A stretch of DNA of 64,000 nt from Candidatus Bathyarchaeota archaeon (GCA_026014875.1 JAOZHO010000049.1:1-64000); one strand, 5' to 3'. Counted from the first letter of the stretch, positions 9,185 to 18,259 are shown. Notes: generated from the letters alone by a model not told the origin. Numbers and translations: made by a program.

Positions 9185-9234
9185 TAGCCCGTAACTCACT
9201 TATTGTTTTTCTTTTCTGATATCGTCGATTCAGC

Positions 9235-9918
9235 CTACACCTTTCGACCCAAAGCCTTCTCGTACTCGTAGATGAGCCTAGACGTCACGACCCAGGTCTC
9301 GAGGGGCGCAGGGTAGATGCTGATCGCCTCATCTGCGAGGACCAGTGTCTCCTCGGCCATCGATCCGTGGGGGAACGCCCCTATGAAAACGGCGGGAGAC
9401 TCTTCCGATGCAAGCCGCGTAGCCACAGCCTCGAGATCCGAGGGCTCTCCGTGGCTCGTGAGGGCCACCGTCAGGGTCGGGGATATCTCCGCTTTGAGAG
9501 TCTCCAGACTCTGTTGGGTGAGCCTCATCAGCGGCTTATCGCTTCCCGGAGGGACCAACCCGTTCACGAAAAGTTGCTCCACGAGGCTGTTGAACCTGTT
9601 GCAGTCCCGGGGGAGCCTCGCCTCGGGGGAGACCTCGATGGAGTAGCCCCCGAATGTGTGGATCCACGTGGAGAGGCGCCCCTCCCGGTTGAGAGGGGAT
9701 CCGAGGGCTTCGAGGAGGCAGATGTTGGCGATATCTGGCCGACCCCGCTTGTGGGCGTCGGGGATTCTATCCATCACGGAATGGTGGAGGCTCCTGTTGA
9801 GGAGGGTCTCCCCTGGGGGTTTCTTCCTCCTCTTGGCGTTCCTCCTCACCGAGGGGTGGCCTATGACGCCGAGGGGGACCGTCTCGAGGGCGGCCTCCAC
9901 GAACACGAGATGGAGCAT
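9235..9918 (-). CDS. nep1: rRNA small-subunit pseudouridine methyltransferase Nep1
   Basis: Nep1/EMG1 is a SPOUT-fold enzyme that N1-methylates a pseudouridine in helix 35 of 16S rRNA and assists small-subunit assembly. The protein shows the family block RRNAKRRKKPPGETLLN, then GRPDIANICLLEAL, SPLNREG and IHT, and a C-terminal VFIGAFPHG knot region. The ATG at 9918 (start MLHLVFVEAALE) fits the family's N-terminus better than ATG 9951. It is divergent from the histone gene with about 50 bases between them, so the two probably share control sequences. Confidence 0.9.
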   Translation of the reverse strand: MLHLVFVEAALETVPLGVIGHPSVRRNAKRRKKPPGETLLNRSLHHSVMDRIPDAHKRGRPDIANICLLEALGSPLNREGRLSTWIHTFGGYSIEVSPEARLPRDCNRFNSLVEQLFVNGLVPPGSDKPLMRLTQQSLETLKAEISPTLTVALTSHGEPSDLEAVATRLASEESPAVFIGAFPHGSMAEETLVLADEAISIYPAPLETWVVTSRLIYEYEKALGRKV

Positions 9919-9968
9919 CTTGCGGAAACTAAAATAGGCAGTGCCATTCATAAGTCTGAGTGGTGTCC

Positions 9969-10196
9969 TTGGCCGAAGAATTCACCCTGGCCCCGATCAG
10001 GAGGCTTTTCAAGAAGCGCGGCGACCTCAGAGTGAGCGAGGGCGCAGCCCAGGAGCTTCGCAGGGCGCTGGGAGAATACGGTTCAAGCCTCGCCGAGGCC
10101 GCGATAACCATCGCTAAAGAGGATGGCCGGAAGACCGTCCTCGAGAGGGACGTGGCCGCGGCCAGGGACAGGGTTCTATCCGGAGGAGAGGAATGA
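9969..10196 (+). CDS. Archaeal histone
   Basis: The 75-residue product is a single histone fold. It opens with FTLAPIRRLFKK, as in HMf-type histones, and has three helices, a paired-loop Arg in LRVSEGAAQEL and the GRKTVLERD loop-helix that contacts DNA. The TTG at 9969 gives the usual Met-Ala-Glu start; two GTG codons at 9960 and 9963 are alternatives. The final codons overlap the start of the SpoIIM-like gene by four bases, so the two are probably translated together. That is an unusual partner for a histone. Confidence 0.92.
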   Translation: MAEEFTLAPIRRLFKKRGDLRVSEGAAQELRRALGEYGSSLAEAAITIAKEDGRKTVLERDVAAARDRVLSGGEE

Positions 10197-10819
10197 CAGT
10201 TACCCAACGTCGGGAGAGGCCCTCCGGACTGCTGGGGTTCATCTTCAGGAGGCAGGCTTCCTACGTTCGACGACTCTCCCCCCTCTTCATGCTCTGCCTG
10301 TTCGGTTTCGGATTCTCCATGCTCGCAGGATACTACCTGGGGGACACGATCTCTCTTGAACTCCTCGAGGAGGTCATGGGGGGCCTCCCGGACCTCGCGG
10401 GCTTCGATATGGTCCAGATATTCGTCTTCATCGTATTCAACAACGTCACCAAGAGCTTCCTCTGGATGGTCCTCGGCGTCTTGGGTGGGCTCCCCCCCAT
10501 GTTCTTCGCGGTGCTCAACGGCTTCTTCATAGGCCACTTCTCCTACCATGTGGCCCTGGATTACAGCCTCGGTTTCATCGCAGCGGCCCTGATACCCCAC
10601 GGGGTCATCGAGATCCCCACGATACTCCTCAGCTCGGCTGCGGGGATGGGTCTGGGCTACGCGTTTATCAACAGGTTGAGGGGCCAGGGGAGCCTGAGGG
10701 CCGAGTTCGGGAAGGCCCTCCTACTCTACATCACCAAGATCATGCCCCTGCTGATTCTGGCCGCGGTGCTCGAGGTGACACTGACACCTATCGTCGTCGC
10801 CTTCCTCGGCTTCGTCTAG
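10193..10819 (+). CDS. SpoIIM/DUF95-family membrane protein
   Basis: The 208-residue protein has about five membrane spans. A conserved PHGVIEIPTILLSSAAG block lies in the middle, typical of the stage II sporulation protein M family. Archaea do not sporulate, and archaeal members are of unknown role, perhaps membrane remodelling or transport. The start overlaps the histone stop in an ATGA arrangement, implying one transcript. Confidence 0.85.
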   Translation: MTVTQRRERPSGLLGFIFRRQASYVRRLSPLFMLCLFGFGFSMLAGYYLGDTISLELLEEVMGGLPDLAGFDMVQIFVFIVFNNVTKSFLWMVLGVLGGLPPMFFAVLNGFFIGHFSYHVALDYSLGFIAAALIPHGVIEIPTILLSSAAGMGLGYAFINRLRGQGSLRAEFGKALLLYITKIMPLLILAAVLEVTLTPIVVAFLGFV

Positions 10820-10869
10820 GCTCGACCCCGCAATCTTTTTCTAACCCCTATCCGAGAAGAGACTTCATT

Positions 10870-11316
10870 ATGATAGGCAGAAACGGGAAGAAGTTCAACT
10901 GCTGCGAGAGCGCCCTTATCATGATCGACGAGGGGCATCCGCTGCCGGGCTTCGAATCGAACATCATGAAGGCCGCGTCCTCCTTCGGCGGGGGAGTAGG
11001 GGGCTGGGGGAGCGCCTGCGGAGCCGTGACAGGGGCGATTATCGCCCTGGCCCTCGTCCACGGGACCGACGGCGAGGAGACCCTCGAAGAATTTAAGGAT
11101 AAAAGGGGGCGTCTCAAGGATGTGAGCCAGGTGCTCCTGGAGGAGTTCGAGGAAGCCTTCGGCTCAGTCAACTGCATGGACCTTCTGGGAGTCGACCGCC
11201 GGACCGAGGAGGGCAAGGCGCGCTACGCCGAGAAGAGGGCTCAGGGCTTGATTATGTGTGACGACTACGTCGACTGGGCCGCGAAGAGGGCCCTGGAGAG
11301 CCTCGGCGAAGGCTGA
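10870..11316 (+). CDS. C_GCAxxG_C_C-family redox protein
   Basis: The family signature is clear: an N-terminal NCCESAL cysteine pair, GSACGAVTGAI in the middle, a cysteine before MDLLGVD and a final MCDDYVDWAA. These proteins occur in anaerobes beside electron-transfer genes and are thought to bind a metal cluster or do disulfide chemistry; none has a firm biochemical role. Length (148 residues) is normal. The HAD gene follows after 22 bases and may share its transcript. Confidence 0.85.
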   Translation: MIGRNGKKFNCCESALIMIDEGHPLPGFESNIMKAASSFGGGVGGWGSACGAVTGAIIALALVHGTDGEETLEEFKDKRGRLKDVSQVLLEEFEEAFGSVNCMDLLGVDRRTEEGKARYAEKRAQGLIMCDDYVDWAAKRALESLGEG

Positions 11317-11338
11317 ACCCTTCTCAAGTGGTCTCACC

Positions 11339-12004
11339 ATGAAGGCGGTCCTATTCGACCTCGAGGGCACCCTGGTCGAGTCCGCCTACCAGCGATCCAG
11401 TGAACTCGTGACTAGGCTGCGGAGGGACACGAGGGAACACCTCATCGGCCTCGGGGTCCCCGAGCCCGTCCTAGAGGGGCTGGTGAGATCCCACGCCCTC
11501 AGGAACAGGGCCTATGACTGGGCCGATGAGAACCTCGACCCCGAGGAGGCCTCGGGGATCAGGGCCAGAATGGAGGAGTTCACCCTCGAGTTCGACATGA
11601 TCTCCGCGAGAGAGTCACAGCTCTACCCTGAAACCATAGACGCCCTGGAGCGTCTCCGAGGCCGCGGGTGCGTCATGGCCCTGGTCACTAACACGTCGAC
11701 GCTTGCGGCCGACCACGTCATGGGGAGGCTCGGGCTCGAAAGGTTCTTCGATGCGGTGGTGACCCGGAGCGATGTGCCCCGGCTCAAACCCGATCCGGCG
11801 ATGGTGAGGCTGGCCGAGGCGAGGCTGGGCGTGGAGGCGGGGTGGCTCGTCGGGGACTCCGCCTTCGACGCGGGGGCAGCGGAAGGAGCGGGATTGTCAT
11901 CGATAACCATCCGGAGGGACGGAGTGAGGCCCAGCTTTGCCCACGACCACTTCATCGAGTCTCTCCTAGAGGTGCTCCCGATCCTCGGGTTGAGCCTTGA
12001 ATGA
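11339..12004 (+). CDS. HAD-superfamily phosphatase
   Basis: From the ATG at 11339, motif I is LFDLEGTLVE (nucleophile Asp7, Glu9 in place of Asp), motif II is ALVTNTS and motif IV is GWLVGDSAFDAGAA. This matches beta-phosphoglucomutase/phosphoglycolate phosphatase-type HADs with a helical cap. Upstream in-frame residues before the ATG overlap the previous gene and lack HAD character, which decides the start. Confidence 0.85.
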   Translation: MKAVLFDLEGTLVESAYQRSSELVTRLRRDTREHLIGLGVPEPVLEGLVRSHALRNRAYDWADENLDPEEASGIRARMEEFTLEFDMISARESQLYPETIDALERLRGRGCVMALVTNTSTLAADHVMGRLGLERFFDAVVTRSDVPRLKPDPAMVRLAEARLGVEAGWLVGDSAFDAGAAEGAGLSSITIRRDGVRPSFAHDHFIESLLEVLPILGLSLE

Positions 12005-12049
12005 CCTACGCCCCGATTCGAGGCGCATTATCATGTTCCAGAATTTTCT

Positions 12050-12784
12050 CTAGCGCTCGATTCTAACTTCAGCGAAATAGGGCGAGATCAGGTCTCTCAT
12101 CTTCTCAAGCTCCTTGACGCTGAAGGGGCGGATGGAGTCGTATTCGGGGTCTAGGCATCCTCCTGGCTTGAACTGGCGGATGACGAATCTCTTGGAGCCT
12201 ATGAGGTATCGGGCTATCTCCTCGAGGTCCCGTGCCTCGACGAGCCCGGGGACCACGGTGGTCCCGAACTCGTAGTCGACGTTTCCCCTCCGCAGGAGCC
12301 TGATGCTCTCCTCTATGTCGTTGATGTTCACCTTGTTCTGGACCACCTCCTCGTAGCGGTTCAGGGGGGCCTTGATGTCCAACGCGACGTAGTCCAGGAC
12401 CTTCTCCTCCATCAGCTTCCTGATCCTCCTGGGACGGGTGCCGTTGGTGTCCAGCTTGATCCTGTATCCGACGGACTTTACCTTGAAGGTGAACTCGAGG
12501 AGCCCGTTATGGATGGTGGGCTCCCCGCCCCCGATGCAGAAGCCGGTGATGTAGCCCCTCGCCCTGTAGAGGTGGCCGAGTATGTCGTTGAATGTGACCC
12601 AGTCCATCCCGAGGAAGTCGAAGATGAGGTCCTGACGGGTGCAGTAGGGGCACCTGAAGTTGCACCCGGGGATGATCGCCTTGGCGCAGAGGCGGCCCGG
12701 GTAGTCCCTGAGGCTGAGCCTCTGATACCCCACGATGGGCATCCAGCTCCGCATCGGCCTCCTATCTCTTCGACTCGAAAACAT
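12050..12784 (-). CDS. Radical SAM glycyl-radical-enzyme activase-like protein
   Basis: The CxxxCxxC cluster motif is CNFRCPYC (Cys41, Cys45, Cys48), preceded by the activase-type LSLRDYPGRLCAKAIIPG. A GGGEPTIH SAM-binding strand follows. It resembles the activating component of anaerobic ribonucleotide reductase (NrdG2) and pyruvate formate-lyase activases, which use a 4Fe-4S cluster and SAM to make a glycyl radical. No partner reductase lies in this window, so the target is unknown. The ATG at 12784 has a GGGTGA ribosome site; extending to 12868 would run into the divergent SagB gene's promoter. Confidence 0.82.
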   Translation of the reverse strand: MFSSRRDRRPMRSWMPIVGYQRLSLRDYPGRLCAKAIIPGCNFRCPYCTRQDLIFDFLGMDWVTFNDILGHLYRARGYITGFCIGGGEPTIHNGLLEFTFKVKSVGYRIKLDTNGTRPRRIRKLMEEKVLDYVALDIKAPLNRYEEVVQNKVNINDIEESIRLLRRGNVDYEFGTTVVPGLVEARDLEEIARYLIGSKRFVIRQFKPGGCLDPEYDSIRPFSVKELEKMRDLISPYFAEVRIER

Positions 12785-12890
12785 CCCGTCACCCTCTTTC
12801 CCTGGGCTTTCGTATTGAGGGGGGAACCCGTCCTTAAACGTATTGAGGTTATATTCGGGTACCCCCATCCTAGGATACGTGAATCATGCT

Positions 12891-13628
12891 ATGAGAGGCA
12901 TCGGAAAGGAGTTCATGGAGAAGACACGGTACAAACACCTGGAGGAGTCCGACCAGAACAAGGGGCTCCCCCAGCCCCCCCTGGAGCTTCCCCTCGAGGA
13001 GGGCCAGGTGGTCATCGCCCTCCCGAGGCCAGAGAAGCTCGACCTGGGCCACGCAGACCTCAGGGAGGTCATCGAGGGGCGCAGGAGCGTCAGGGCCTAC
13101 TCGGAGGAGCCCTTCACCGTCGAAGAGCTGTCCTGGCTCCTCTGGGCCTGCCAGGGAGTCAAGGATATCGTGGAGAGGCCTGCAACCCTCCGGAACGTCC
13201 CATCCGCCGGGGCCCGCCACCCCTTCGAGACCTACGTCCTCGTGAACAACGTGGAGGGCCTGGCCAAGGGGCTCTACAGGTTCCTCGCCTCCGAGCACAA
13301 GCTCGCAGCCGTGAACCTGGACGACAACATCTCGGAACGTATCACCGAGGGCTGCTACAAGCAGAGGTTCGTGACGAACTGCGCGGCCGCCTTCATCTTC
13401 ACCGCGGACATGTACAGGATGTACTGGAGGTACGGCGAACGGGGCTACAGGTATATGCACCTCGACGCGGGCCACGCCAGCCAGAACCTGTATCTAGCGG
13501 CTGAGGCCATCGGGGGAGGGGCCTGCGCCGTCGGGGCGTTCTACGACGCGAAGCTGAACAGAGCCCTGGGCATCGACGGCGAGAATCATTTCGCCGTCTA
13601 CGTCACCACGACCGGGAAAAAACAGTAG
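12891..13628 (+). CDS. SagB-type nitroreductase-fold oxidoreductase
   Basis: The N-terminus carries the SagB-family segment YKHLEESDQ and GLPQPPLELP. The FMN-binding core follows with EGRRSVRAYSEEPF, PSAGARHPFETYV and a C-terminal GGGACAVGAFYD. SagB enzymes oxidise azoline rings in peptide natural products, but lone archaeal members without cyclodehydratase genes probably have other reductase roles. The ATG at 12891 keeps the family's IGKEF start; ATG 12915 with a nearby AAGGAG is an alternative. Confidence 0.85.
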   Translation: MRGIGKEFMEKTRYKHLEESDQNKGLPQPPLELPLEEGQVVIALPRPEKLDLGHADLREVIEGRRSVRAYSEEPFTVEELSWLLWACQGVKDIVERPATLRNVPSAGARHPFETYVLVNNVEGLAKGLYRFLASEHKLAAVNLDDNISERITEGCYKQRFVTNCAAAFIFTADMYRMYWRYGERGYRYMHLDAGHASQNLYLAAEAIGGGACAVGAFYDAKLNRALGIDGENHFAVYVTTTGKKQ

Positions 13629-13704
13629 CCTGTCTTTCCCCGCAGTTTTTTCTTGTCAATAATCTAGCTGGAAAAAGAAAACTCGGTGCCTAGTAAAAGG
13701 TGTG

Positions 13705-14166
13705 TTAAAGAGATTCGGCGAACTTTTTGGCCCATTCCCGGCACTTGGCGAGGTGGTCGTCGGGGTGGTACTGGAGGTCTGTGCCCACCTCGACGCATGC
13801 GTGCTGCTCGACTTTGTATCCGAGGGCCTTGATGTAGCCGTAGAATTTCTGCTCCATGACCCAGGCTCCGTCCCAGCCGTAGCTCCCGAAGACCGCCGCC
13901 TTCTTCCCCTTGAGCTTCACCTTCCCGGCGTCGACCGCTCCCTTCAGGTTCTCGAGGAAGTCCCGCATAGCGGGAGTCACGTTGGCGTAGATGCACGGGC
14001 TGCCGAACAGGGCTCCGTCGGCGTCCCCCAGGCTCGAGAGGGGGAAGGGCTCCCCGATCTTCTTTACCTCGACGGATGCGCCCCCGGAGGCTGCTCCCTC
14101 CGCGACCGCCTTCGCCATCTTCTCGGTGTTCCCGGTGTTGCTGTCGTACACGACCATGATCTTCAT
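13705..14166 (-). CDS. Flavodoxin
   Basis: A short-chain flavodoxin fold of 153 residues. The FMN phosphate loop DSNTGNTEKMA begins at residue 8, and isoalloxazine-facing loops lie at SPCIYANVTPAM and SYGWDGAWV. It matches the flavodoxin domain of FprA-type proteins and would carry electrons at low potential, for example to radical SAM enzymes; two such genes flank it. A GGAGG ribosome site lies eight bases before the ATG. Confidence 0.9.
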   Translation of the reverse strand: MKIMVVYDSNTGNTEKMAKAVAEGAASGGASVEVKKIGEPFPLSSLGDADGALFGSPCIYANVTPAMRDFLENLKGAVDAGKVKLKGKKAAVFGSYGWDGAWVMEQKFYGYIKALGYKVEQHACVEVGTDLQYHPDDHLAKCREWAKKFAESL

Positions 14167-14223
14167 TCAAACATTCCTCCAATCTGGGATCGATACCAGT
14201 GGACATCCTTCTTTTACTTTCCG

Positions 14224-14231
14224 TTTTATAT
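14224..14231 (+). promoter_or_regulatory. TATA box for the SplB-like gene
   Basis: A ttttatata element lies about 27 bases before the TTG at 14255, which decides that start and predicts a leaderless transcript. Confidence 0.5.
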
Positions 14232-14254
14232 ATGCATTACCTGAAACCCGAAGA

Positions 14255-15094
14255 TTGATACCCGGCGGCTCCAAGGATGGTCTGAGCGCTTTGAGGGTAG
14301 GGGAGATCACCTGCAAAACCCTGATGGGTCGGAGCGGCATCGGGGGCGTAGACTACGCCATCAACCCCTACCTCGGCTGCGCCCACGGATGCGTCTACTG
14401 CTACGCCCGGTTCATGAGGCGGATGGGCCACAGGGGGGAGCGGTGGGGGAGCTTCGTCGACGCCAAGGTGAACGCCCTGGAGCGGCTCCGGGCCGAGGCG
14501 CCCAGGCGGAGCATGGGGAAGGTGCTCCTCAGCAGCGTCACCGATCCCTACCAGCCGTTGGAGAGAAAGTACGAGCTCACCCGGGGCAGCCTCGAGCTCC
14601 TCCTGGAGCGCCAGTTCCCCGTTAGCATACTCACCAAGTCGGACCTCGTTCTCAGAGACCTCGACATCATCAGAAAATTCGACGCCATCGACGTGGGCTT
14701 CACCCTCACGGCATACCACGATGCTGCCCGGAGAGCCTTCGAGCCCGGAGCCTCTCCGGTTGAGAAAAGGCTGGCGGCCCTCAGGGAGCTGAGCGAGGAG
14801 GGTATTCACACCTGGGCCTTCATAGGGCCCGTGCTTCCCTACATCACCGAGGACGGCCTCGATCTCCTCCTCGACGAACTCGCAGGCTGCGTCAACCGGG
14901 TTCTGATCGATAGGCTGAACGTGAAGTCCGGGAACATGCCGGACATCAGGGGAGCACTATCTGAGCACTACCCCGACCTGCGGCCCCTCTTCGAGTCCGC
15001 ACTGAAAGGAGACTCCGCCTACTACGACGGATTCAGAAGAAAAGTGTCGGAGATGTGCCGGAGGCGCTCGATACCCTTCGAGGTCCTCTACTGA
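14255..15094 (+). CDS. SplB-like radical SAM protein
   Basis: The cluster motif CAHGCVYC (Cys42, Cys46, Cys49) sits in the family context DYAINPYLGCAHG. The body has VTDPYQPLE and a SILTKSD strand, typical of the COG1533 group that includes spore photoproduct lyase. Most archaeal members are not DNA repair enzymes and their reaction is unknown. The TTG at 14255 is taken as start from the TATA spacing; an earlier ATG in frame lies inside the opposite-strand flavodoxin. It overlaps the convergent glyoxalase gene by seven bases. Confidence 0.82.
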   Translation: MIPGGSKDGLSALRVGEITCKTLMGRSGIGGVDYAINPYLGCAHGCVYCYARFMRRMGHRGERWGSFVDAKVNALERLRAEAPRRSMGKVLLSSVTDPYQPLERKYELTRGSLELLLERQFPVSILTKSDLVLRDLDIIRKFDAIDVGFTLTAYHDAARRAFEPGASPVEKRLAALRELSEEGIHTWAFIGPVLPYITEDGLDLLLDELAGCVNRVLIDRLNVKSGNMPDIRGALSEHYPDLRPLFESALKGDSAYYDGFRRKVSEMCRRRSIPFEVLY

Positions 15095-15450
15095 GACTTC
15101 TCCATGATCTCGACGTCGTGACCGTCGGGGTCCTTGAAGAATGCGATGCGCTTACCGTCGTCGAGCGTTACCTTCCTGAGTTCCAGGCCCAATCCCTCGA
15201 GCTTGGACTCCATGGCGTCGTAGTCGTCGACTCCGTATGCGGTGTGGTTCCACCTGCCATCGGGCGGAGCCCCGGGGCCCTCAGGGCGCTCGATGAACTC
15301 CAGGAGCGCTCCCCCGATGTCGAGGAAGGCGATCTTCGCCTCCCCCAGCTCCATGGTGCTGGTCACCTGGAATCCCAGTGTCTCGCCGTAGAAGACGACG
15401 CTCCTCGCTATGTCCTTCACGTAGAGGCCGACGTGGTCCAATCCATTCAT
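15088..15450 (-). CDS. Glyoxalase/VOC-family protein
   Basis: This 120-residue protein has two beta-alpha-beta-beta-beta halves of the vicinal oxygen chelate fold. All four expected metal ligands can be placed: His6 (LDHVGLYV), Glu51, His69 (NHTAYGVDD) and Glu114 (HDVEIME). It could be a lactoylglutathione lyase-like, epimerase or other VOC enzyme. It begins one base after the PPDK stop, so it is the second gene of that operon. Confidence 0.85.
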   Translation of the reverse strand: MNGLDHVGLYVKDIARSVVFYGETLGFQVTSTMELGEAKIAFLDIGGALLEFIERPEGPGAPPDGRWNHTAYGVDDYDAMESKLEGLGLELRKVTLDDGKRIAFFKDPDGHDVEIMEKSQ

Positions 15451-15451
15451 C

Positions 15452-18259
15452 CTAGTCGCCTCTGTGCTTCAGCTCCGACTGGGCCGCTGCGAGCCTCGCA
15501 ATCGGAACCCTGAAGGGGCTGCAGGAGACGTAGTCGAGCCCCGCAATGTGGCAGAACTCGATGCTGCTGGGGTCGCCCCCGTGCTCCCCGCAGATCCCCA
15601 CCTCGAGCTCGGGTTTGGTCTTTCGCCCCTTCTCGACGCAGATGGACATGAGCTGGCCCACGCCGTCCCAGTCGAGCTGCTGGAACGGGTTCGCCGGGAG
15701 GAGGCCCCTGTCCACGAAGTTTAGGAGGAACTTTCCCTCGGCGTCGTCCCTGCTGAGCCCGAAGGTCATCTGGGTGAGGTCGTTGGTGCCGAAGCTGAAA
15801 AAGTCGGCGTATTCGGCGATCTCGTCCGCTGTGAGGGCGGCCCGGGGTATCTCGATCATTGTGCCGAACATGTAGTCCACCTCGATCCCCTTCTCCTCCA
15901 TCACCTTCTTGGCTTCCCGTTCGAGCTTCATCCTCTCGGCGTGAAGCTCGTTGACGTGGCTCGTGAGGGGTATCATCACCTCGGGGTGAACGTCGATTCC
16001 CTCTTTCGCCTTGTTGCAGGCGGCCTCGAACATGGCCCGGGTCTGCATCTCGGTGAGCCCCGGGTACATGAGCCCTGCGCGGCAGCCCCTGAGCCCGAGC
16101 ATGGGGTTGGTCTCCCACATGCTCTCCACGATCATGAGCATCGCCTCCTTCTCCTTGAGCTCCTCGGGGTTTTCGCCGGTGCACCTGAGCTTGGTGACCT
16201 TCACGATGAGCTCCTCCCTGGGGGGAAGGAACTCGTGCATCGGGGGGTCGATGAGGCGGACGATGACGGGTAAGCCGTCCATCGCCTCGAAGATCCCCTC
16301 AAAGTCCTTCCTCTGGAAGGGGAGGAGCGCATCGATGGCCGCCCGGTACTCCTGGACGGCGGGGTTGGCGTCGGCCTCGGCGTTGAGCGCCTCGATCTCC
16401 GCCTCGAGCTCACCGTTCCCCGGATCGGCCTCCAGCTTGTTCTCGAGGTCGATAATCGTCCTGAGGATGGGGGCTGCGGCATCGGACTGGAGAATCATCT
16501 TGACGACGTTCTCCCTCCTGCTCACCTCTTCCCCCTCCTTGTCGAAGAACATGTGCTCCGTCCTCGCGAGGCCGATGCCCTCTGCGCCGAAGATGCGAGC
16601 CTGCCTCGCGTCCTCCGGGGTGTCCGCGTTGGTCCGCACCCCGAGCCTCCTGATCTCGTCGGCCCACTTCAGAGCTTGGATGATCTCAACCTCGTCCTCG
16701 AAGTTGGGGATCATGGTCTCGAGGACCCCTGCAAAGACCTCTCCCGTGGCGCCGTCGATGCTGATGACGTCCCCTTCCTTGAAGGTCCTGCCCTTCACGG
16801 TGAAGAGGCGGTCGTGGGTGTTGATGCGGATCTCCTCCGCCCCCGCGACGCAGGGCTTCCCCCAGCCCCTGGCCACGACGGCGGCGTGGCTGGTGCCCCC
16901 GCCGTGCTGGGTGAGGAATCCCTTGGAGACTATCATCCCGTTCACGTCGTCGGGGGTGGTCTCGGGGCGGACCATGATGACGTCCTTCCCCTGCTTCCCT
17001 AGCTCCTCGGCCCTGTCCGCGTTGAAGATGATGATCCCGCTCGCGGCTCCGGGGGAGGCGTTGAGCCCCACCGTGAGGAGGTCCCCCCTCTTCTCCGCCT
17101 CCTCCTTGGAGGCGGGGTCGAACTGGGGGTGGAGGAGCTGATCCACGTGTTCCGGGGTTATGCGCATGATCGCGGTCTCCTTGTCGATGAGTCCCTCGTT
17201 CGCCATGTCCACGGCGATCTTGATGTGGGCCCGGGCGGTTCTCTTCCCGGTCCGGGTCTGGAGGATGTATAGGACTCCCTTCTCTATGGTGAACTCCATG
17301 TCCTGCATGTCGGTGTAGTGGGCCTCCATCTTCTCGGCGATGGCCTCCAAGGCCTCGTATTGGTGAGGGTGATCCTTGTTGAGGTCCGCAAGCATAATGG
17401 GGGTCCTAATCCCTGCCACGACGTCCTCCCCCTGGGCGTTGAAGAGTAGCTCCCCGAAGAGGCCCTTCTCCCCGTTGGACGGGTCCCGGGTGAACAGGAC
17501 GCCGCTCCCCGAGTCCCAGCCCATGTTCCCGAAGACCATGATCTGGACGTTGCATGCGGTCCCCATCTCGTCGGGGATGCCTTCAGCCTTGCGATAGGTA
17601 ACCGCCCTGGGGATGTTCCAGGAGTTGAAGACCGCGGCGATGGCCCCCTTGAGCTGCTCGTTGGGATCGGTCGGGAAGGGCGTTCCTACTTCCTTCTCGT
17701 AGACCTCCTTCATCCCCTCTACGGTTCGCTTGAGCCCCTCGACGCTGATGTCGGTGTCATTCTTGACTCCCTCCTTTTCCTTCTCGGCCTCGTGGACGGC
17801 GTCGAATTTCTCCCTCTCCGCGCGCATCACCACGTTCCCGAACATCGTGATGAACCTCCGGTAGGAGTCGTAGACGAACCACTCGTCCCCCGTGAGCTTG
17901 ACGAGGGCTTTCGCGACCCCGTCGTTGAGGCCCAGGTTGAGGACGGTGTCCATCATCCCGGGCATCGAGACTGGGGCGCCGCTCCTCACCGCGGCCAATA
18001 AGGGGTTCTCGGGGTCGCCGAAGCGCTTCCCCGTGTTCTCCTCGAGGCGGGCCACGTGCTCGAGGACCTCCTCCCACAGCCCCTCGGGGAACTCCCCCTT
18101 GGCCTCGAAGAATTCTTTACAAGTGCTCGTGGTTACCGTGAATCCGGGGGGGACGTTGAGTCCCAGGTTGGTCATCTCGGAAAGGTTGGCTCCCTTTCCT
18201 CCCAGGAGGGCCTTCATCTCCTTGGTGCCCTCCCCAAAAGTATAGACTCGCTTAACCAT
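15452..18259 (-). CDS. ppdK: Pyruvate, phosphate dikinase
   Basis: PPDK interconverts ATP, phosphate and pyruvate with AMP, pyrophosphate and phosphoenolpyruvate, serving gluconeogenesis or glycolysis in anaerobes. The ATP-grasp start GGKGANLSEMT, the phosphorylated-His motif GGGTSHAAVVARGWG (His458) and the PEP/pyruvate barrel with GTMIEIPRAAL and SFGTNDLTQMT are present. The acid-base Cys is in GICGEHGGDP (about Cys890). At 935 residues it is about 50 longer than usual, mainly from an acidic insertion near residues 590-640 before LLPFQRKDFEG. The promoter core appears shared with the divergent M20 gene. Confidence 0.95.
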   Translation of the reverse strand: MVKRVYTFGEGTKEMKALLGGKGANLSEMTNLGLNVPPGFTVTTSTCKEFFEAKGEFPEGLWEEVLEHVARLEENTGKRFGDPENPLLAAVRSGAPVSMPGMMDTVLNLGLNDGVAKALVKLTGDEWFVYDSYRRFITMFGNVVMRAEREKFDAVHEAEKEKEGVKNDTDISVEGLKRTVEGMKEVYEKEVGTPFPTDPNEQLKGAIAAVFNSWNIPRAVTYRKAEGIPDEMGTACNVQIMVFGNMGWDSGSGVLFTRDPSNGEKGLFGELLFNAQGEDVVAGIRTPIMLADLNKDHPHQYEALEAIAEKMEAHYTDMQDMEFTIEKGVLYILQTRTGKRTARAHIKIAVDMANEGLIDKETAIMRITPEHVDQLLHPQFDPASKEEAEKRGDLLTVGLNASPGAASGIIIFNADRAEELGKQGKDVIMVRPETTPDDVNGMIVSKGFLTQHGGGTSHAAVVARGWGKPCVAGAEEIRINTHDRLFTVKGRTFKEGDVISIDGATGEVFAGVLETMIPNFEDEVEIIQALKWADEIRRLGVRTNADTPEDARQARIFGAEGIGLARTEHMFFDKEGEEVSRRENVVKMILQSDAAAPILRTIIDLENKLEADPGNGELEAEIEALNAEADANPAVQEYRAAIDALLPFQRKDFEGIFEAMDGLPVIVRLIDPPMHEFLPPREELIVKVTKLRCTGENPEELKEKEAMLMIVESMWETNPMLGLRGCRAGLMYPGLTEMQTRAMFEAACNKAKEGIDVHPEVMIPLTSHVNELHAERMKLEREAKKVMEEKGIEVDYMFGTMIEIPRAALTADEIAEYADFFSFGTNDLTQMTFGLSRDDAEGKFLLNFVDRGLLPANPFQQLDWDGVGQLMSICVEKGRKTKPELEVGICGEHGGDPSSIEFCHIAGLDYVSCSPFRVPIARLAAAQSELKHRGD

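Noticed and set aside
16011-17141. A long plus-strand frame across ppdK
   Set aside because: PPDK motifs on the minus strand are complete, and this product is a Ser-rich shadow.
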